64,000 nucleotides of DNA, from NCBI GenBank assembly GCA_947471745.1, contig CANJKZ010000430.1, positions 1,025,001-1,089,000 on the forward strand, written 5' to 3'. Of the stretch, positions 21,659-32,924 are shown one piece after another. Origin of the DNA: Closterium sp. Naga37s-1 (taxonomy: Eukaryota > Streptophyta > Zygnematophyceae > Desmidiales > Closteriaceae). The notes below the pieces were generated by a model. That model was not told where the DNA came from. It saw nothing but the letters and a program-made list of their open reading frames with translations, and ran no database searches. Position 1 is the first letter of the stretch. Each line of letters starts with the position of its first letter. The position numbers were made by a program, and so were the translations under genes.

Positions 21659-23357
21659 TGTTAGTTCGTGCTTGCGCGGATGTTCCCAGCTCGATCGCGA
21701 CCAAATCGAGAAGCAAAAAAAGAGCTCGTGAAACGGTAGCGCGTGGTCGCGGCGGCAGCAAAAATACAAAGGGTGCAAAACTAGCAGGAGGAGACTGTTT
21801 AGAAGGCAGGCGTTGTGTGATTTATCAAGGCAGCTTAGGGAATGCCGGAATAGTAGCCATGAATTCCCCGTTGGTGCTGGGATTGGAATTCCTGGAGAAG
21901 TCCTCGTCAGAATGAAACCAATTATTGGTGCCTCGGGATTGGTTTGAGTCGGGATTTGCGCGTTTGTGCCAGCAGAACAAAGCCCAAGGCACTGGCACTG
22001 GCAGCAGTTTGCTGGAGCGAGCCGTAAACTTGTCGGCCACACGACACGAGGGCTGCGTACGGTCAATTTTGACGCCCCCGATCGACACCAGTACGCTTCA
22101 CACCGTGGAAAAGTGGATCATGGAAAGCTGCGCGAAGTACGCTAGCTGGTCGAACGCCACCTCACCTCTCTAGGATGTGATATCGTGCAGATGATTACAC
22201 TATACGAAATTAGATATCGCTAGTTTATACTTTTAGCATGCATGACAGTGAGGCGTGTTCTCTTTAATCATGATTCTCATGAAAACATCATGCTAAAATA
22301 TTGCTTAAGTTAGCTTAATCAAATATGTTTTTTTCAGTGTTGATGTTGTGAATCAGGTAGCTGACATAATTCTAAGACGTTTGCTTACGTTATAGTACTT
22401 TCACTACGTTGCTGCGGACTACACTATGTGAAACATTGGCTCTTTGTAGATGTGACTGTGATGTGACTGAAACTCCGATTTTAGAGAAACGAAGAGTTGG
22501 GAAGTTCTTGCCACCCTGAGGGACATCCTGATGCCTGGCCGCTATGCTTGGAACCAATCAGGTCGGCATTGCTGCCGCCCTATAGTGACCCTCCCTTTGC
22601 TTTCGTGTCATGATTGTTCCGCGCTGACCTAGCAGTCTCCGATGGAATTTTGGACGAAACATGAAAACGCGATGTCTTCCTGCGGCACCAGTTCAGGTTG
22701 GTTTGCAGATGTTGGGGAAATCATAAAGTGCTTCGTAACGAGGCGCAGGTGGTATTTCCGAGCATCCCTTCCTTTTGCTCTGACGGATCCCTTCAGGGCC
22801 GTTCCGAGGCTTCCGCTGAACAGCAATATCAGAGAAATGGAAATCCGGAGCCGCAGGCAGGTCCTGGGATTGAATGGTTTTCCCGAGCACATGATACGGA
22901 GATCCCCCTGCGCACCTGCGCTTGATTGCGGCACTGCAGCTCCTTGGGACTTCTCCGCTAAGTCAGAACAGTCAGGTAGGCCCATCCTCCATGCGCTCCG
23001 GCTAGGTCAGGCAGCAGCGATTGTTTTCGTTCTCAAACAGTCCTCCTGAACGATTGGCGCTTCGGTCGCGCCGCACCCACATCTTGTCGTGTGCTTGGGG
23101 GAAGAAAGTGACTAGTACAAGAACCAGTGATCCATCGTCCACTCATCACCAGTTCTTTCGTGCCTTCAACCTTCTCTCTCAACCCCAATCTGACATCCAA
23201 CCCAACCACAAAAGCATCTGAGTGAAGTGAAATTCTCTGCAACCCAACTGCCACCTGAGTTTCTGGACCTTAGCATTTTAGCTTCAAGCACATCGCCAGC
23301 TCCCACGCGGTCAGCCGCCTTCCTTCAGTTTAAGTCCAATTCCGTCTCTTAGCACCA
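21659..23357. other. Divergent intergenic region between the GH17 gene and the 23.4-kb gene
   Basis: This should hold both 5' UTRs and promoters. A + strand ORF at 22642-23049 (136 codons) shows no recognisable motif and I do not call it a gene. The part from 22200 to 22500 is AT-richer than its surroundings. Confidence 0.4.
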
Positions 23358-24695
23358 ATGGAGTACAACATGAACGCCTTCGGTATGACTTCGGCTTTCG
23401 TTGCGCCGGTAGCATCCTACCCCAACGCATGGCAATCGCCTCAATCCATCCCCTCCTCCAACGACCTTAATCTCCCCACGTGGCTCGTCGACGAGCCAGA
23501 GGCGCCCGCTTTGGAGGGCGAGGGGTCCATCGCCGAGTGGGTCGCACAGTCGTGCATCGCCGACGACGACGATTCCGACTCGAGCGACGCCTCTAGCGAC
23601 ATTGCGAGCCGCCATTCCTACTCCACCCCAAACGGTCACTACCCCGCGCCGCACCACCCTGACGCCATGACCTACCACTCCCGCGCGCTCGGCATGGCGC
23701 ACAGCCACTCTAGCGCCAGCATCGCCAGCCACAGCAACCGCGGCTCCAGCCCCTCGAGCTCGCTTTCCTCGTCGCCCTCCGTCTCGCGCTCGTCGAGCCT
23801 CTCCTCCCGCCTCTGGTCGCAGTCTTCCGTCTCCACCTCCTCCACTTCCTCCCTCACCTCGCCTCCCCGCAGCGGATCCCCGACATCGGTGCTGGGCCAG
23901 AACGCCAACGCGGAGGCCTGGGAGTTGCTCTTCGCTGCAGCGGGTAGAATCCAGGAGCTCGCGCTGGAGCCCGAGCCTGCTAAGCCCGCCTGTGCCGGTC
24001 CCCCGCGCGCGGCCGCCCAGCCGTTCGTGCCCGCGTCCCGCCACATGCACCAGGCACCCGCGTACGGCGCTCCGCAGATGAACCACAACGGCAACCGCCA
24101 GCATGCGAACCACCATCAGGCGGCGCAGCAGCAGGGAAATAACAGGCGCGCGGGTCCGCAGCCACACAGGCGCAACAACCACAACGGCGCGCAGGTCGCC
24201 AGGGGCTCCCCACTCCGCCGCGTGTCGGAATGCGAGACGGACTCCCGCAAGGGTCAGGCGCTCGGCAACGGCACTGGCGTCTTCCTTCCCCGTGCTGCCC
24301 CCGCACCCGCTTCCGCCAAGCCTTCCCCGGATACCAGCAACGCCGGGCGCAAGTCCCAGCGCCCTGGCGCAACAGTGTACCTTCCCGCACGCCTCGTGCA
24401 CGTGTTCGGCCTCGATGTCGACGAGAATAACAACGTCCTTCTCAACCGCGCCGCTCCTGGAGGCGCTGCCCCCGCTTCCGGGCCCGCCGCCGCGAAGCCT
24501 GCCGCTCCCGGCCCGAAGCGCGGTGGCGGATTCGCAGGTATGCGCGCTGCCCCCGTTATCAAGCTTGCCCCGGAGGAGATGCTTGCGGGGAGTGGCAGGA
24601 AGGGCGGTAAGGGAGGCAGGTCCCGAGCCCGCGCAGCAGCTGCTGCTGGTGTCGCTGCTCCCGCTGTTAACCTTCCCAGCGATTGGACCTATTAG
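23358..24695 (+). CDS. Unknown Ser/Ala-rich protein, intronless
   Basis: One open frame of 445 residues starts at ATG 23358 in the good context CACCAATGG and ends at TAG 24693-24695. I do not recognise a named domain. An acidic patch (DDDDSDSSDASSD, near residues 74-86) is followed by Ser-rich blocks (residues ~125-180), then by AEAWELLFAAAGRIQEL. After a His/Asn/Gln-rich linker come GNGTGVFLPR and QRPGATVYLPARLVHVFGLD, a basic Gly-rich tail (GRKGGKGGRSRARA) and a C-terminal LPSDWTY. The Trp/Leu helix, the GTGVFLPR block and the LPSDWTY end look like conserved short motifs in a disordered protein. I have a weak memory of similar motifs in unnamed plant nuclear proteins. The absence of introns contrasts with its neighbours, so a retrocopy origin is possible. 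Confidence 0.75.
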   Translation: MEYNMNAFGMTSAFVAPVASYPNAWQSPQSIPSSNDLNLPTWLVDEPEAPALEGEGSIAEWVAQSCIADDDDSDSSDASSDIASRHSYSTPNGHYPAPHHPDAMTYHSRALGMAHSHSSASIASHSNRGSSPSSSLSSSPSVSRSSSLSSRLWSQSSVSTSSTSSLTSPPRSGSPTSVLGQNANAEAWELLFAAAGRIQELALEPEPAKPACAGPPRAAAQPFVPASRHMHQAPAYGAPQMNHNGNRQHANHHQAAQQQGNNRRAGPQPHRRNNHNGAQVARGSPLRRVSECETDSRKGQALGNGTGVFLPRAAPAPASAKPSPDTSNAGRKSQRPGATVYLPARLVHVFGLDVDENNNVLLNRAAPGGAAPASGPAAAKPAAPGPKRGGGFAGMRAAPVIKLAPEEMLAGSGRKGGKGGRSRARAAAAAGVAAPAVNLPSDWTY

Positions 24696-25506
24696 GTTTG
24701 CGCGACTCGCGCTTCGAATGGGTAACTGGCTGTGGTGGGGGTGGGTTGTTGAATAAGAGCAAAGCAGCGAAGGCCGCCTTCGCTTGTAGGTTTTAATAAT
24801 CTTTTTGGAGTTATCTAATTTCAAGTGTCACTGCTCCACTCGAGCAGCATTAGTGGCAAGTTCTGAGTGGCCTGTTCTTGTACAGATATATGATAAGCTG
24901 TTTGTGTTGGCCATATGATATCATTATCCAAACCTAACCGCCTAATTTTGTGATCATTAGCAGACTTGATACCAGCAAAGATAAACAGAGAAACAAGTGC
25001 AATTATATCATTCAGTGAAATCTGAGAACAGGTCAGGATTGCCATTAGATTGCCATTAAAGCAGCAGTATACATTTGTCAGGGGGGTTTGGGGTTTGTGA
25101 GTGTGCCTCACAGTTTTGGGGCAACTTTTCAAGTTCCTAAGGATTTTGAACCCCTACATTCAAATGTATACCGGAGCTTTAAGGCTTGTTTCCTGGCATA
25201 CTAAAGTGCATTTGAATGCGCTTAAAGCTCAAGACCCAAATTGCACAAGATTACTAATCTTGCGTAAGTTTGAGTGCTAAGGGGTGGGTAGAGTCGAGGG
25301 GAGTGTTGGGAAGGTGACCTGTCTGATTTCGCCCGTAACGCTTGATTTTTTCGCTGAGTCAGCGAACTTTCGGGGGAAACGTGGGTTTGGGGACCTCGAG
25401 TCCCAAATTGCGGAGTAGTAAAACTCAATGCTTTGGCAGTGAGCCTGGCTTCGACCAATCAGATTGCATCGCACCCTATTGTAACCAAATTTTCGCCACA
25501 CACCAG
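24696..25506. other. 3' flank with fold-back fragments
   Basis: No gene is seen. Around 25212-25266 and 25527-25600 there are inverted copies of a segment with TTAAAGCTCAAGACCCAAAT and the palindromic AAGATTACTAATCTT. They enclose ~260 bp and suggest a small fold-back element, but its ends are not clear. Confidence 0.5.
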
Positions 25507-25636
25507 CACAGAAAACGAGAAGTGTGCAAGATTACTAATCTTGCCCTGCGTGGCCCGCAATTTGGGCCTTGAGCTTTAAGGTGCACATCAATGTACGGTA
25601 CCGTACTACATGCTGCCACAACAGTCGACCCTCATA
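25507..25636. repeat. Left arm of a large inverted repeat, part 1
   Basis: From CAGAAAACGAGAAGTGT onward this matches, in inverse orientation, the segment ending near 61482. The arm continues at 33547-33622 and 45532-45961; everything between is inserted transposons. Confidence 0.85.
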
Positions 25637-26000
25637 CCGTATCGCCCCGGATATAAGCGCAGGCTCTTAGAAAGTGAATGCAACGGAATATTTGACTTAG
25701 GAGAGCAAGGCATACAAATAGAAACCCTAAGAGTGTTGTACTCCTTAGAGTGCTACTCACTGCAGCCTACAACCAATAACAACATTTGACACACCCCCGT
25801 AGGCTAAGTGAGGGGCATCAAAGCAAGCATGGTGAACAAACAGTCACAAGACCAGTCAAAGCAAGAAACAAGGCAAGCTCAGGGTGGATCTCAAGGACAC
25901 CACACAAATTCCGAGCGCAAGCAAGCGGCCACAAGGCCAGTTCAAGAGTTCACTATGATATATATATATGAAAACACAACAAGCAGAGCAAGCAACAAGA

Positions 26001-28315
26001 CTACAGCAACCGAGGGCCTACCTCAACAAGCCCCAACTGCACACAAAACCTGTGGTGATCACCAAGCGCCAAGGCCTTGGTGAAGACGTCTGCAGTGTTG
26101 GCCTCTGAGGCCACAAAGTCCAGGCGTGCCTGGCCGCGTCGCTGCAGCTCTCGCAGGAGGAAGTACCTCACGTCAATATGTTTCACTCTGCTCTCCAGTC
26201 GAGGCTCTCGACACAGGAGAATCATGGCCTTGTTGTCAGCGTACAAGGTCGGTGCAGAGTGAGGCCGCTCACCAAGGTCGGCGAGCAAGAAGGTCAACCA
26301 GCGAAGCTCCTGTGCCGCCATGGCACCAGCGTAGATCTCTGCCTCTGCACTGGAAGTAGCCACAGACGACGACCGTGTAGACCTCCACGACACAGCACCA
26401 GCTCCCAGACTGAAGCAGTAACCCTGAGTCGAGCGCTGAGTCTCCACGTCGTCAGCGTCGGAAGAGTCGCAGTGACCAGTCAACGCCACTGGCCGAGTCC
26501 CTCCAAGCACAAGCCCCATGCCTGATGTAGTCGCCAGGTACTTCGCCACCCTCACAGCAGCTGTCCAGTGGACAGGACGGTGTCTCCCAGTCGCAACAAA
26601 GCGAGAGAGGACGCTGAGGGGAAAGGCGAGGTCCGGCCGAGTACAAGTCATCAGGTACATGAGGCAGCCCACCAGCTCTGCGTAGGGACCACTGGGCTCA
26701 AAAGACTCGTCGGGAAAGGGGGCCAGTGAGTCTGTGGTCAACAGCAAGAGGTGTGGGCTGTGTGGTGGAGAACTGGAAGTCGAACCGCCGAAGGACCTGC
26801 TGCACCATGTGTGACTGCGTCAGTGTGATGGTGCGAGCGGCTCTGTCCCTGGTGATCTGCAGGCCAAGGTAGCGCTGCAGTTCACCTAGGTCAGTGCACG
26901 TGTGTCTCTTCTGCAGTTCGGACTTCACCTGAGCCAGAGCTGCCCTGTCTGCTGTGGCAAAGACCAAGTCGTCGACGTACACTAGTATAAAGAAAGGAGT
27001 GGAACCAGTGCGAACAAACAGCGACGGGTCGGCAGAGGAAGGACAAAACCCAAGGTCACGAAGCGTGGAGCGAAGAGTGTCGTGCCACTCACGGGGCGAC
27101 TGGCGGAGACCGTAGACTGGTTGTCTCAGGCTCCACTGGGTCCCAGGTGGGAAGGTGTCAGTGAAGCCAGGAGGGCGGCGCAGCCAGATCTCCTCGTGTA
27201 GTCGGCCCTGGAGAAACGCAGTAGAGAAGTCAAGGGAGTGCAGCTCGTAGTCTCGCTGTGCTGCTACGTGCAGTAACACCCGAAGAGTAGTCATCTTCGG
27301 GGTCGGGGCGAAGGTCTGGAAGAAGTCAACTCCCTCACGCTGACTGAAACCCCTAGCCACGTAGCGCGCCTTGAACACAGGCGGTGAACCAGGCGGCCGC
27401 TTCACCTTGAAGAGCCACATGCCATCGACTACGTTCGCCCTGGGAGGGGGAACTGCGTCGACGTAGGTGCCTGTGGATCTCCAAGACGCTAACTCCGAGG
27501 CCATAGCCGCTTTCCACTGTGAGGCCCACGCCCCTGACACTGCCTCGCGGTAAGTGCAAGGAGTCGGTATGTCAAGGGCGTCGGGGTCTCCCTCAGGGGA
27601 TAGCGGCATGGCACAGACAGAGGGGGAAGCGGCTGCCCAGTACTCCAGCTCAGACTCTCTGTCCTCTAGGACGTCACAGCCAAGGGCAAACCCACCCCCG
27701 ACGGACAGAGGACGGGAGGGAGGAGCTGGCACCACACGGGTGGTGTAGTCAAGGCGACTGGCGGCAGCAAACTCAGCAACAGCGGCAGTGAGAGCCGAGA
27801 CAGACGACGGAGGGAAACGAGAGTCGGTGACAAGAGTGGCGAGGACACGAGAGACAACAGGACGAACAGCGCGGTAGTAGTCAGTGACAGGAGTAGGGGG
27901 GAAAGGGAGAGAGGACGGAGGCGGAGACGGGAGAACGGACTCAGGAGGAGGACGACGAAGAGACGAACAAAGGAGGGCAGTGCGGAGGTCGGTAACGGGA
28001 GACGAGTGACGAGCACGCGGAGGACAGGGACGGACACGAGAGTGTGGGACAACAGGTGGAGGAGACTGCGGTGGAGGAGAAGACCAGACCGCCGGACCGT
28101 CGTCAGGAGGAGGAAACATGGGACCAAACGCTGGAGGGGACGGAGTGTGAACAGGAGGAGAGGAGGGAAGACCAAGGGCCCGAAGGCCACTCACGGGTGG
28201 GAACAACTGCCGCTCCAGAGGGAGCTGCTGTGGTCGCAGCTGCGGCGGCGGTGTCTGCTGCTGCTGCGGCTGCTGCTGCTACTGCGGCTGCTGCTGCTGC
28301 TGCTGCTGCTGCTGC

Positions 28316-28388
<73 letters not shown>

Positions 28389-28938
28389 GCAGGTCCAACT
28401 GCCGCAACTCCTGCCGCTCCCTCTCCAACAGCACCTGCTCCTCACGCTCACGCCGACGGGCCGCCTGGAGACGTGTGTCGTGGCGGTGGGGAGGCGGAGT
28501 GGACTCCGCAGAACTAGTGTCTCCAGCTCCAGTCTCCTCAGAACCAGCACCTCCAGTGCCAGCGCCTCCAGCACCAGCACCCCCAGGACCAACACCCCCA
28601 GAACCAGCACCTCCTGTGCCAGCACCTCCAGCTCCAGCACCCCCAGAACTAGTACCGCCAGTGCCAGGACGTCCAACTCCAGCACCCCCAGAACTAGCAC
28701 CTCCAGTGCCAGCACCTCCAGCTCCAGCACCCCCAGAGCTAGCGCCACCTGCGCCAGCACCTCCAGCTCCAGCACCCCCAGGACTAGCACCTCCAGTGCC
28801 AGGACCTCCATCTCCAGCACCCCCAGGGCTAGCGCCACCTGCGCCAGCACCTCCAACTCCAGCACCCCTCAAACGAGCACCCCCGGACCGAGTACCGCCA
28901 GTGGCTGCACCTCCAGCTCCAAAACCAACCGAGTCCAC
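26001..28938 (-). pseudogene. Copia A: linker, reverse transcriptase and RNase H
   Basis: From 28938 the frame runs through Gly/Ala-rich repeats and a poly-Gln tract, meets a TAG that replaces a CAG (28277-28279), and continues at 28206 into the RT, with FQTFAPTPKMTTLRVLL and YVDDLVFATA. A frame change near 26700-26747 separates the RT from RNase H (SSAEAEIYAGAMAAQEL, ADNKAMILL), which ends at 26001. Copia B carries the same TAG and frame change. Confidence 0.88.
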
Positions 28939-29006
28939 AGTAGCCCGTCGCGGAAGTACCGAAGGCTGCTGAGGGGACTGTGAGGAGGACTACGGGGAGG
29001 GAGCCG

Positions 29007-31094
29007 CTACCTGACGTGCGACCGAGGGTAGAGGGGTAGCGTGAGACACACCTGACGGGTCAGGACCAGGGGGGGGTGGGGGTACTGGAGGAGCGGGAGC
29101 AGGAGGAAGAGAGGGTGCGAGGAAAAGGGGGGGAAGGGGAACCGGGAGACCTCGACAGGGGTACCGGTGTAGTAGGACACTGACTCGTCGAACCAGACAT
29201 CACGGGAGTCTAGGAACTGGTGGAGGGGCGGGTGGTAAAAGGACCAGTCGGCCGAGGCTACCGGGAAACCAAGGAAGACACAGGGGACGGCACGAGCCGA
29301 GAGCTTGTCCGCAGAGGTGTCGCGGACAAGCGCAAGGCAGCCCCAGACACGAAAAGCTGACCCAACACCAGGGGACCCGGTCCAAAGACTGGTCGGTGAA
29401 GCCTCTGGCCGCAAGACGCGCGGCTGGAGGTTCAGCTGGTGAGCGGCGTAGCGAACCGCGTAGGGCCACAGAAAATGGGGCGCACGGGCATGAATCATGG
29501 GCGTGCGGGCGATGTCCATGACCAAGCCAATGCGGCGCTCAGCAACCCCATTCTGCTGTGGGGACTCCGGCAGCGTCCAGGACTGTACGATGCCCTGCTC
29601 GCCGCAGAATCCGGCAAGAATGCCTGAGCGAAACTCACCCCCACGGTCAGAGTGGAGACAAGAGACACGACGGCCACGAGTGCCCTCAGTGGCTAGAAGC
29701 CACCGGATCAGCGTAGAAGTCACCTCGGACTTCTTCGCGAGAGGAAACACCGTGGTGTACCTGGAGAAGTCGTCGACAACCACCAGAAAGTAGCGCTCCC
29801 TCTCAGGTCCCTGCGTAGGTGCAGGGCCCCAGACATCCAAGTGGAGTGTCTGGAAGGGAGCAGTGGCCGGACAAAGGGAGGAGGAGTGCGGAGTGCCACG
29901 AAGACGGCCGGCGACGCAAGGAGTGCACGGCGGCGCAGGCGAGGGAGGGAGCGACGGGAAGACGCGAGGGAGACCTGAGACAAGACGGTGACTAGCCATA
30001 GTGCGGAGGCGGGGGATCGATGCGTGGCCAAGACGGTGGTGCCACAAGACGGTCCGGTGGGTGAAAGACCGACACGAGCAAGACGCAGCAACTAGACCGG
30101 ACACAGCAACCTGAGGGGACGCAGTAACCTGACCGGACTCTGCTACCGGGGGGGACGAAGCAACCTGACCAGACGCAGCTACCTGCGGGGGCGGAGTGTG
30201 CAGGACGAAGAAACCTGAGTGGGGCTCTCTGGTGAACGTGGCAAGAATTGCCCTGGTGGAATAGTCCGTACAGATCGCAGTCCTCCCGTGTGCTGGAAAA
30301 GTGACTGTGATCCCCCGGTCCTGAAGGTATCCAACACCCACCAAGTTCCGAGAGAACGAGGGGATATAGAGACCAGTGAGGAAACCAGAGGGGACAGCTG
30401 GGCACGGGAGATTGGTCAAGCTGCGAGCAACTGCTGGTCCTGAAGTAGGATCAGCCAGGGCAACTGGGACTGGAGCCGAAAGAGGTGTGACAGTGGTGTG
30501 GTCGCGAAAGAAGCACTGGGACGCGCCGGAGTCCAGCGTGAAGGAGAGCGACGCAACAGCAGTCGTCACGGCTGGGCTAGTGACTACACAAGCACCTACA
30601 CTAAAAGCACAAGTACCTACACTAGCAACAGGCAAAGGTCCTAAGCTAGGTACACGCAAGCCAAGAGATCCGTACGTGACAGAATAAACAGCATCCATAG
30701 ACATATCAAACACAGGGTAACCACTACGAAACAAACCGGGCCAGATCGGGGGAGCCGACTCAGGCCCAAAACGCTCACGGTATAGGTCGTCGAGGCGACT
30801 GTAGCAGCGCGGTGCAGAGTGGTCAGGACGCCAGCAGGTAGTGCCAGCACCAGGGCCGGTCAGGATCCGGTACTGGCAGGGGCCGACGTCGCGGCCACCG
30901 CAACGAGCCCCCAAGCCGGCTGGGCCGCTGCTGCAGCCAACGCTACCCGAACCGCCAGGCCGCCACGGCTGCTGAGGGCGCCACAACTGTTGAGGGCAGA
31001 GCTGCTGCTGAGGACGCCACTGCTGCTGCGGGTGCCACTGCTGAAACTGCCGCTGCTGCTGTCCCTGCTGCTGGAGAACCCTAGTGGACGCCAT
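29007..31094 (-). pseudogene. Copia A: zinc-knuckle-like, protease and integrase region
   Basis: This 695-codon open frame starts with a Gln-rich segment, then a loose Cys/His motif (CQYRIL...TCWRPDHSAPRCY). The aspartic protease follows (FTLDSGASQC). Next is the integrase, with WHHRLGHASIPRL, the Asp in LDVWGPAPTQG, HSDRGGEF and PQQNGVAERR. The frame ends in low complexity near 29007, and the linker and RT follow in another frame. The same break occurs in copia B. Confidence 0.88.
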
Positions 31095-31544
31095 GATAAA
31101 GGCTAGGAGCGGCAGGAGCTAGGGACGGCCACGAGAACAACTAGGAGCGCGAGGTGAAACTAGGCGAGGAACGGCTGGAGCACGGAGCACACTGAGCTAG
31201 GAGCGCCAGGTGAAACTAGGCGAGGAACGACAGGTGCTGGAACGGCTGGAGCTGAAACGGCTGGAGCTAGAACGGCTGGAGCGAGAACGGCTGGAGCGAG
31301 AACGGCTGGAGCTAGGCACGTCTGGAGCTAGGAGTGGCTTGAGCTAGAACGGCTGGAGTGAGAACGGCTGGAGCTAGAGACTGTAAGTGCGGCTGTCGGC
31401 TGCCGCTAGTGGAGCTAGTGGCAGTGGAAAGTACGTGCGACAAAGGGGCTGCAGTACTGACGGCTGCAGGAGGTAGGGAACTGTGCAGGTCGTCCGGCAA
31501 GCAGGAACGCGGGCGACAGTTGCAGCCCCCCACCTTGAACCCCC

Positions 31545-32370
31545 CCCCTTTTTTTTTTTTTTTTTTTTTTAGGGTTTAATTAATTAAATTTATTTTCTGG
31601 CGCTAAAGCGCTGCGGGGCGCGCTGCCTGCAGGGTGTGCTGCCTGCAGGGCGCGCTACCCGCGGGGCGCGCTGCCTGCGGAGCGCGCTACCCGCGGGGCG
31701 CGCTACCCGCGCGGCGCGCTGCCTGCGGGGCGCGCTACCCGCGGGGCGCGCTCCCTGCGGGGCACGATTTCTGCGGGGGGCGCGCTACCTGCGGGGCGGG
31801 GTGACGCGGCGGGCTAGGGGCAGGGCGCTCGGGCGCGCACGGGCTAGGGGCAGTGCGCACAGGCGACGTTACGGGCTGGGGTAGGGCGCATGGGCGACGT
31901 GACGGGCTGGGGCAGGGCACACGGGCTACGCGACGGGCTAGGGCAGGGCGCACGGGCTACGCGACGGGTTAGGGCAGGGCGCACGGGCGACGCGACGGGC
32001 TGGGGCAGGGGCCACGGGTTACGCGACGGGCTAGGGCGAAGGCGCGATACGGAGGGCGTGGAGGGCGCGTAGGGGAGGGCTAGGCGCGGAGGCGTGGATG
32101 GCGCGTTACGGAGGGCGCGGAGGGCGCGTTACGGAGGGCGCGGATGGCGCGGAGGGCGCGGAGGCCGCGTTACTCGAGGCTAGGGCGCGGAGGGCGCTAG
32201 GGCGCGTGGAGGAGGGCGCGTAAGGCGCGGAGGCGCTCTAGAGCGCGGAGGGCGCAAGGGCGCGGAGGGTGCGAGGGCACGTGACGGAGGGCGCGTAAGG
32301 CGCGGAGACGCTCTAGGGCGTGGAGGGCGCGAGGTAGGCTAGGCTAGGCAAGGATTCTAAACCTACTCGT
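31545..32370. repeat. GC-rich minisatellite leader of copia A
   Basis: After a T tract and TTAATTAATTAAATTTATTT, the sequence is a run of degenerate repeats such as GGGGCGCGCTACCCGCGG and GGAGGGCGCG up to the PBS. It occupies the place where gag would be expected. Copia B has a matching leader at 33760-34550. Confidence 0.75.
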
Positions 32371-32547
32371 GATACCATCTTAGAAAGTGAATGCAACGGA
32401 ATGTTTGACTTAGGAGAGCAAGGCATACAAATAGAAACCCTAAGAGTGTTGTACTCCTTAGAGTGCTACTCACTGCAGCCTACAACCAATAACAACATTT
32501 GACACATGCCTATTAAAACCGAAATGCAAAATGGTGAACCCCGACCC

Positions 32548-32924
32548 TGTCAGAATCCCAACCACTAGACCACTGGGATAAAAGGGCTTGTTTCAGTAGC
32601 GGGTCAGTGCGCCCATAACCCCCCAGGCAAACGCGCCTGTAACCCCCCCTAGGATCGATCGGGGATCTCACAGTGCAGCTCTACTGACACCCCCCCACAC
32701 TGGGAGGCCCAGGACTGAGCACAGTGGCAACGGCCTACATGTGCATACACCGGGATTCGAACCCGAGACCTCTCTGATACCATGTCAGAATCCCAACCAC
32801 TAGACCACTGGGATAAAAGGGCTTGTTTCAGTAGCGGGTCAGTGCGCCCATAACCCCCCAGGCAAACGCGCCTGTACCCCCCCCTAGGATCGATCGGGGA
32901 TCTCACAGTGCAGCTCTACTGACA
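32548..32924 (-). mobile_element. 377-bp TRIM (miniature LTR retrotransposon)
   Basis: Two 142-bp LTRs (32548-32689 and 32783-32924) start TGTCAG and end CTGACA on either strand and differ at one position I can see. The target duplication GACCC lies at 32543-32547 and 32925-32929. On the minus strand the PBS TGGTATCAGAGA follows the right LTR, and a G-rich purine tract (GTGGGGGGGTG) precedes the left one. The interior is only 93 bp and codes for nothing. Length and structure fit TRIM elements, moved in trans by LTR-element proteins. It lies inside the Tc1-like element. Confidence 0.92.
32746..32813 (-). ncRNA. tRNA-Glu-like sequence across the U5/PBS junction of the TRIM
   Basis: Read on the minus strand, the last ~30 bases of the 5' LTR, the PBS and the first internal bases resemble a tRNA. 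Box A is TGGTCTAGTGG (plus 32797-32807). Then comes a possible anticodon stem TCTGA/TCAGA with a 7-base loop, formed by the LTR end and the PBS, then a T arm with box B GGTTCGAATCC (plus 32753-32763). The 5' end TCCCAGTGGTCTAGTGGTT is close to eukaryotic tRNA-Glu. The acceptor stem does not pair well and the loop lacks the usual T33, so it is tRNA-derived rather than a working tRNA. Confidence 0.7.

Larger units (their letters stand above)
25665..32504 (-). mobile_element. Ty1/copia LTR retrotransposon A
   Basis: LTRs of 127 bp (25665-25791 and 32378-32504) differ at one position that I can see. The flanks CAGGC and CATGC are probably a 5-bp target duplication with one mutation. On the minus strand the 5' LTR is the right one. 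TGGTATCA of the PBS follows it (plus strand 32370-32377), and the polypurine tract GCCTACGGGGGTG precedes the other LTR. Domain order is protease, integrase, RT, RNase H, so copia type. No recognisable gag lies between the PBS and 31094. That leader is made of GC-rich repeats and a T tract (31550-31570). Pol is broken in several places, so this copy is not autonomous. Confidence 0.93.

Noticed and set aside
22642-23049. 136-codon + strand ORF upstream of the 23.4-kb gene
   Set aside because: No motif, overlapping open frames on the other strand, and more likely 5' flank.
28300-28390. CTG/CAG repeat as a possible disease-type or regulatory repeat expansion
   Set aside because: It is the poly-Gln linker between integrase and RT, present also in copia B at 42800-42915, so it belongs to the element.
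32649-32906. 85-codon minus-strand ORF in the TRIM
   Set aside because: It crosses LTR, PBS and tRNA-like sequence; the frame is open by chance.
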